Shown here piece after piece: positions 5,811 to 9,993 of a stretch of 9,993 nt of DNA (the stretch's first letter is position 1; every line of letters starts with the position of its first letter). Source of the stretch: Bacillota bacterium (GTDB lineage: Bacteria; Bacillota; Sulfobacillia; JAJZYS01; JAJYTV01); assembly GCA_021792885.1 (NCBI GenBank), contig JAJYTV010000047.1, positions 1 through 9,993 of the forward strand. The letters are read 5' to 3'. The position numbers and the translations under genes were made by a program. The notes below the pieces were generated by a model, which saw nothing but the letters and a program-made list of their open reading frames with translations, ran no database searches and was not told the origin of the DNA.

Positions 5811-8414
5811 ATGCTCGACGCACGCTACGACAAGTCCCGGGAGGAAGCGACCTACCGCCTCTGGGAGGAGGGGGGCGCCTTTCGGCCGAGCGGCCGGGGC
5901 GACGCGCGGACGATCGTCATGCCGCCGCCCAACGTGACGGGCGTCCTGCACATCGGTCACGCGCTCGACAACAGCATGCAGGACGCCCTGATCCGCTTCT
6001 GGCGCCTCACCGGCCGCGACGTGCTGTGGGTGCCGGGCACCGACCACGCCGGCATCGCGACGCAGGTGCGGGTGGAGGAGCAGATCGCCAAGGAGGGCCT
6101 CAGCCGGCGGGAACTCGGGCGGGAGGAGTTCCTGGGGCGCGTCTGGGCGTGGAAGGAGCAGTCCCAGCACACGATCCTCTCCCAGCTGCGGGCGCTGGGA
6201 GCCGGGCCGGACTGGCAGCGCGCGCGCTTCACGCTGGACGAGGGGCTTTCGCGGGCGGTGCGCGCGGCCTTCGTGCGGCTCTACGAGGAGGGGCTCGTCT
6301 ACCGCGGCAACTACCTGATCCACTGGTGCCCTAGCTGCCGTACGGCGCTCTCCGACATCGAGGTGGAGTACGAGGAGCGCGAGGGCGCGCTCTACCACCT
6401 GCGCTACCCGCTCGCGCAGGGAGAGGGGGGCCTGACGGTCGCGACGACGCGGCCCGAGACCGTGCTCGGAGACACGGCGGTGGCGGTGCATCCCGAGGAT
6501 GCCCGCTACAAGGACCTCGTGGGGCGCATGCTGCGCCACCCGCTGACGGGGCGAGAGATCCCGGTCGTGGCGGACGCGGCGGCGGACCCAGAGTTCGGCA
6601 CGGGCGCCGTGAAGGTGACGCCGGCGCACGACCCGACCGACTTCGAGATCGGTCAGCGCCACGCGCTCGCTTCCACCGCGGTGATCGGGGAGGACGGGCG
6701 GATGCTCGAGACAGCGGGCGAGCGCTTCGCGGCCATGACGCGCGAGGAGGCCCGCAAGGCGGTCACGGAGGCGCTCGAGGCGGAAGGCGTCCTCGTGCGC
6801 ACGGAACCGATCCGCCACAACGTCGGAAGTTGCGAGCGCTGCGGCACGACGGTGGAGTCGCTCGTCTCGCGCCAGTGGTTCGTGCGCATGAAGCCGCTCG
6901 CGGAACCCGCCGCGCAGGCGGCGCGCGACGGGCGGATCCAGATCTGGCCGGAGCGACTGCAGAAGGTCTACACCGACTGGCTCGACAACATCCGCGACTG
7001 GTGCGTCAGCCGCCAGCTCTGGTGGGGCCACCGGATCCCCGCCTGGCACTGCGAGGGCTGCAAGGAGACGGTGGTGGCGGTCGAGGAGCCGTCCGCCTGC
7101 CCGCACTGCGGGGGCGCGCTGCGCCAGGACGAGGACGTCCTCGACACCTGGTTCTCCTCGGCGCTCTGGCCTTTCTCCACGCTCGGCTGGCCGGACGACA
7201 CCGAGGACCTGCGGCGCTACTACCCGACGACGGCCCTCGTCACCGGCTACGACATCCTGTTCTTCTGGGTGGCGCGCATGGTGATGATGGGCATGCACCT
7301 CACCGGCGAGGTACCCTTCCGCAACGTCGTGCTGCACGGGCTCGTGCGCGACAGCCGCGGGCGCAAGATGTCGAAGTCGCTCGGCAACGGCGTCGACCCT
7401 GTCGAGGTGATCCGCGAGCACGGCGCGGATGCCCTGCGCTTCGCGCTCCTCACCGGTACGACGCCCGGACAGGACATCCGCATGAGCCCGGAGCGCGTGC
7501 TCGAGGGGCGCAACTTCGCGAACAAGCTGTGGAACGCCGCGCGCTTCGTGCTGGCGCAGGAGCCGGATCCCGCGGCGGCTCCCTCGGACGACGACGTCGA
7601 CCGCTGGCTCCTCCAGCGCCGCGACGCCGCCGCCCGCGAGATGCGCGGGGCGCTCGAGCGCTTCGAGCTCGGCGAAGCGGGCCGCATCGCCTACGACTTC
7701 GTCTGGGGCACCTACTGCGACTGGTACCTCGAGCTCGCGAAGCCGCGCCTGGGGGATCCCGCGCAGCGCCCCGGCGTCGGCCGGGTGCTGATCGACGTGC
7801 TCCGCGACGCGCTGCGCATGGTGCACCCCTTCCTGCCCTTCGTCACCGAGGCGATCTGGCAGGAGATCCCCGGGACCTCCGGCATGCTCACGACCGACCG
7901 CTGGGTGGAGGAGGACGCGCCGCAGGACGCGCAGGCGCTCTCGCGCGTCGACCGCTTCACGGAGGCGGTGCGGCTCGCCCGCAACCTGCGCGCGGAGCTC
8001 GGCATCCGCCAGGGCCAGAAGGCGCCGATCGAGCTGCATGTGGAGGACGCCGCGGAGGGAGAGTGGCTTGCGGCGCACGCAGAGCTCTTCGACCGCCTCG
8101 CGCAGGCGCAGATGCGCCTCGCCGGGTCAGGAGAGGCGCCGCCACGGGGTGCCCTCTCGGCCCGCTTGCCCGGCCTGGAGATCTACCTGCCGGCGGCCGG
8201 CCTGATCGACCTCGGGGCGGAGCGCCAGCGCGTCACGAAGGAGATCGAGGAGCTCCTCGCGGAGCAGGGGCGCCAGGAGGCGAAGCTCGCGCGTCCGGGC
8301 TTCCGCGAGCGCGCGCCGCGGGAGATCGTCGCGCAGGAGGAGGAGCGCCTTGCGGCGCTGCGCGACCGGCTCGCCCGCGCCCGCCAGCGCGAGGCGGCGC
8401 TCGCGGCGCTGTGA
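5811..8414 (+). CDS. valS: Valine--tRNA ligase (ValRS)
   Basis: ValRS charges tRNA-Val with valine using ATP and edits mischarged threonine. It is a class Ia synthetase in the cytoplasm. The 867 residues match Firmicutes ValRS (about 880). The start ATG 5811 follows AAGGAGGG (5798-5804) at 6 bases, an excellent ribosome-binding site. Signature HIGH is at 47-50 in PPPNVTGVLHIGHAL, and KMSKS at 519-523. The CP1 editing domain has ATTRPET (211-217) and GTGAVKVTPAHDPTDFEIG (263-281). Zinc-type Cys pairs occur at 173/176, 341/344, 414/417 and 430/433. The anticodon-binding helical domain starts near residue 593, and a charged C-terminal coiled coil (about 798-867) ends the protein, as in bacterial ValRS. 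It is transcribed from the promoter at 5510-5539 under T-box control. The stop overlaps the folC GTG (GTGA), as expected for the Firmicutes valS-folC operon. Confidence 0.98.
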   Translation: MLDARYDKSREEATYRLWEEGGAFRPSGRGDARTIVMPPPNVTGVLHIGHALDNSMQDALIRFWRLTGRDVLWVPGTDHAGIATQVRVEEQIAKEGLSRRELGREEFLGRVWAWKEQSQHTILSQLRALGAGPDWQRARFTLDEGLSRAVRAAFVRLYEEGLVYRGNYLIHWCPSCRTALSDIEVEYEEREGALYHLRYPLAQGEGGLTVATTRPETVLGDTAVAVHPEDARYKDLVGRMLRHPLTGREIPVVADAAADPEFGTGAVKVTPAHDPTDFEIGQRHALASTAVIGEDGRMLETAGERFAAMTREEARKAVTEALEAEGVLVRTEPIRHNVGSCERCGTTVESLVSRQWFVRMKPLAEPAAQAARDGRIQIWPERLQKVYTDWLDNIRDWCVSRQLWWGHRIPAWHCEGCKETVVAVEEPSACPHCGGALRQDEDVLDTWFSSALWPFSTLGWPDDTEDLRRYYPTTALVTGYDILFFWVARMVMMGMHLTGEVPFRNVVLHGLVRDSRGRKMSKSLGNGVDPVEVIREHGADALRFALLTGTTPGQDIRMSPERVLEGRNFANKLWNAARFVLAQEPDPAAAPSDDDVDRWLLQRRDAAAREMRGALERFELGEAGRIAYDFVWGTYCDWYLELAKPRLGDPAQRPGVGRVLIDVLRDALRMVHPFLPFVTEAIWQEIPGTSGMLTTDRWVEEDAPQDAQALSRVDRFTEAVRLARNLRAELGIRQGQKAPIELHVEDAAEGEWLAAHAELFDRLAQAQMRLAGSGEAPPRGALSARLPGLEIYLPAAGLIDLGAERQRVTKEIEELLAEQGRQEAKLARPGFRERAPREIVAQEEERLAALRDRLARARQREAALAAL

Positions 8415-9667
8415 CAGAGCAGGAGGCGCTTTCCTACCTGGCGGCCGCAGGCCGCTTCGGCGAGCTCGGGCTTTCCCGGGCGCGTGCGCTGCTCGCCGCG
8501 CTCGGCAGCCCGGAGCGGGAGATGCGCTTCTACCACGTCGCCGGCACGAACGGCAAGGGGTCGGCGACGGCGAGCCTCGACGGCATGCTTCGCCGGCTCG
8601 GCCGGCGCACCGGCCGCTTCATCTCCCCGCACCTCGTGCGCCCGCACGAGCGCGTAGCGGTCGGCGGGGAGGACATCGGCGGGGAGGCGCTCGCCGCCGC
8701 GGCGCAGGCTGTGCGGAAAGCGGCGCAGGGCATGGCGGACCCGCCGACGGAGTTCGAACTCTGGACGGGCGTCGCGCTCGTCCACTTCCTGCGCGAGGGC
8801 GTGACGGACGTCGCGTGGGAGACGGGCCTCGGCGGGCGCTACGACTCGACGAACGCCGTGACGCCCGAGGTCTCGCTGATCACCTCGATCGGGCTCGACC
8901 ACATGGACCGCCTCGGCGGCACGCTCGCCGCGATCGCCGGCGAGAAGGCCGGCATCTTGAAGCCCGGCCGTCCGGCGGTCGTGGGAGACCTGCCGGCGGA
9001 GGCGATGGCCGTCGTGGAGGAAGAGGCCGCGCGCCAGGCGGCGCCGCTCTGGCGGCTCGGGCAGGAGATCGCCGTGGATGGGGTCGCCGTTGCCCGCGAC
9101 GGCACGCGCTTTCTCTACCGCGATCCCTTGGGGGAAGTTTCGGTGCATACCGCGCTCGTCGGGCGCCACCAGGCGAAGAACGCGGCGCTCGCGCTCGCGT
9201 CGCTGCGCCGCACGCTCGGGGCGCGGGAGGCGGCGGGCGCCGCGCAGGCGCTCTCCACCGTGCGCTGGCCCGGCCGCTTCGAGGTGCGCGAGGGGTCCCC
9301 GACGCTCGTGCTCGACGGGGCGCACAACCCGCAGGGCGTGGCGGCGCTGCGCGAGACGTGGCGTGAGGCGTTCCCCGGCGTGCGTCCGGTCGCGCTGTTC
9401 GGCTGCCTTTCGGACCGCGATCCCGAGGTCGTCGTCGGCGATCTGCGCGCCGAGATCGCGGCGCTGCACGTGGTCGCGCCGCCTAGCCCCAGGGCGCTCG
9501 CGGCGGAGGAGGCCGCGTGCATCCTGCAGGGCACGGCGCACCGCGCGATCGCGGCGGGCCTTGCAGCGGGAGAGGCGGACGCGGCCGCGCGGGGGGTGCC
9601 GCTGCTCGTCTTCGGCTCGCTCTATCTGATCGGCGCCGTGGAGGCGCTGCTCGGCGAGAGGGCGTAG
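8411..9667 (+). CDS. folC: Bifunctional folylpolyglutamate synthase / dihydrofolate synthase
   Basis: FolC is a Mur-ligase-family ATP-dependent enzyme that adds glutamate to folates and, in many bacteria, also to dihydropteroate. The 418 residues fit the family (about 420-430). The P-loop is HVAGTNGKGS (42-51), followed by the folate-binding loop region RFISPHLVRPHERVAV. WETGLGGRYDSTNAV (136-150), SIGLDHMDRLGGTLAAIAGE (159-178) and KAGILKPG (179-186) are family blocks. The C-terminal domain has LDGAHNPQG (301-309) and FGSLYLIGAVEALL (401-414). The start is GTG 8411-8413, which overlaps the valS stop in GTGA. There is no strong ribosome-binding site, so translation is probably coupled to valS. 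By position it is under the same T-box control. Whether the dihydrofolate synthase activity is present cannot be decided from sequence alone. Confidence 0.96.
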   Translation: MTEQEALSYLAAAGRFGELGLSRARALLAALGSPEREMRFYHVAGTNGKGSATASLDGMLRRLGRRTGRFISPHLVRPHERVAVGGEDIGGEALAAAAQAVRKAAQGMADPPTEFELWTGVALVHFLREGVTDVAWETGLGGRYDSTNAVTPEVSLITSIGLDHMDRLGGTLAAIAGEKAGILKPGRPAVVGDLPAEAMAVVEEEAARQAAPLWRLGQEIAVDGVAVARDGTRFLYRDPLGEVSVHTALVGRHQAKNAALALASLRRTLGAREAAGAAQALSTVRWPGRFEVREGSPTLVLDGAHNPQGVAALRETWREAFPGVRPVALFGCLSDRDPEVVVGDLRAEIAALHVVAPPSPRALAAEEAACILQGTAHRAIAAGLAAGEADAAARGVPLLVFGSLYLIGAVEALLGERA

Positions 9668-9669
9668 AA

Positions 9670-9715
9670 AGGACGCGGGGAGCCTGTGCGTCGTGGCGCC
9701 GGCTCCCCGCGTCCT
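9670..9715. terminator. Strong hairpin after folC, probable (bidirectional) terminator
   Basis: AGGACGCGGGGAGCC (9670-9684) and GGCTCCCCGCGTCCT (9701-9715) form a perfect 15-bp stem with a 16-base loop, three bases after the folC stop. On the plus strand no T-run follows. On the minus strand the stem is followed by TTTCT, a weak U-tract. The position between two convergent genes fits a shared terminator, possibly better for the minus-strand gene. Confidence 0.65.
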
Positions 9716-9730
9716 CGTGGACGCTTTGCG

Positions 9731-9758
9731 CTACGTCGCGCTGCGCAGCGCGACGTAG
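9731..9758. repeat. Perfect 28-bp palindrome over the 3' end of the minus-strand gene
   Basis: CTACGTCGCGCTGC (9731-9744) is followed directly by its reverse complement GCAGCGCGACGTAG (9745-9758), with no spacer. On the minus strand it encodes the end of the protein (VYVALRSAT) and the stop codon. A second strong hairpin (9670-9715) lies 15 bases away, so the convergent junction carries two stem-loops. No T-run follows on either strand. Confidence 0.9.
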
Positions 9759-9993
9759 ACGCTCCCCGCACGCAGGGTGACCGCCTCGAAGCGCCAGGCG
9801 ATGCCGTCCACCTTCGGGATCTGCTGCGCCTTCAGGATCGGCACGGCAGGCAGGGCGAGGGAGCTCTCGTTCAGCGAGCGCGCGTGGAACACGATGCTCG
9901 TGCCGCCGGGGGCGATCGTCAGCACGCCGGCGAGGCGGTAGGGGATCGGCACGCCGAGGACGTCGATGCTGCCATCGAGGGAGATACCCTGCG
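9731..9993 (-). CDS. C-terminal part of an uncharacterised protein, possibly DUF2993/LmeA-like (partial)
   Basis: The frame is open from the window edge to TAG (9733-9731), giving 86 visible C-terminal residues starting QGISLDGSIDVLGVPIPYRL. The start lies outside the window; a GTG at 9952 is probably only an internal Val. The pattern of alternating hydrophobic strands, VPIPYRLAGVL, then a Gly-Gly turn and FHARSLNESSLALPAVP, and a last pair of strands WRFEAVTLRAGSVYVAL, recalls the end of DUF2993/LmeA-family lipid-binding-like proteins. This is a tentative resemblance and not a firm match. Codon use is GC3-rich like its neighbours. The last nine sense codons and the stop lie in a perfect palindrome. 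The gene runs convergently to folC. Confidence 0.6.
   Translation of the reverse strand, partial: QGISLDGSIDVLGVPIPYRLAGVLTIAPGGTSIVFHARSLNESSLALPAVPILKAQQIPKVDGIAWRFEAVTLRAGSVYVALRSAT

Noticed and set aside
5289..8078. Very long open frame on the minus strand across valS
   Set aside because: It is antisense to an unmistakable ValRS, is rich in Arg/His/Ala/Pro low complexity and has no recognisable domain; such frames are common opposite GC3-rich genes.
6830..8410. Plus-strand frame joined upstream of folC
   Set aside because: It is an out-of-frame shadow of valS; folC begins at the GTG that overlaps the valS stop.

Overview
This is a GC-rich window (roughly 70% G+C by eye) of ordinary chromosomal genes, most likely from a high-GC member of the Firmicutes/Clostridia such as a Limnochordia-, Symbiobacterium- or Thermaerobacter-type lineage. 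The evidence is a T-box riboswitch in front of valS, a SpoVB-type flippase, and the pairs lon-engB(ysxC) and valS-folC, which lie in the same neighbourhood in Bacillus subtilis. No species can be named from the sequence.

Layout, left to right. (1) Positions 1-2058, plus strand: the C-terminal two thirds of Lon protease, cut by the window edge, then the ribosome-assembly GTPase EngB/YsxC, whose ATG shares one base with the lon stop. (2) Positions 2157-2714, plus strand: a GNAT-family N-acetyltransferase whose 3' end overlaps the next gene tail to tail. (3) Positions 5047 down to 2622, minus strand: a two-gene unit of a SpoVB/MurJ-superfamily flippase and a lipoprotein resembling ABC-transporter substrate-binding proteins, joined by an ATGA stop/start overlap. 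A GC-box palindrome resembling CsoR-family operators sits just before the flippase start. (4) Positions 5048-5810: a 763-bp intergenic region. It holds a possible frameshifted small ORF, a strong sigma-A-type promoter and a full T-box leader with Val (GUC) specifier, antiterminator and terminator. (5) Positions 5811-9667, plus strand: valS and folC, joined by a GTGA overlap. (6) Positions 9668-9993: a 15-bp-stem hairpin, then a perfect 28-bp palindrome that forms the 3' end of a minus-strand gene running off the window. That gene is possibly of the DUF2993/LmeA type.

Functionally the window covers protein quality control (Lon), ribosome assembly (EngB), tRNA charging under amino-acid control (T-box, ValRS), folate polyglutamylation (FolC) and envelope functions (flippase, lipoprotein). 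I see no mobile element, CRISPR array, rRNA or tRNA gene, and no convincing new multi-gene system. The points most worth a second look are the complete valS T-box, the palindrome before the flippase, the flippase-lipoprotein coupling, the apparent frameshift in the intergenic region, and the palindrome at 9731-9758.
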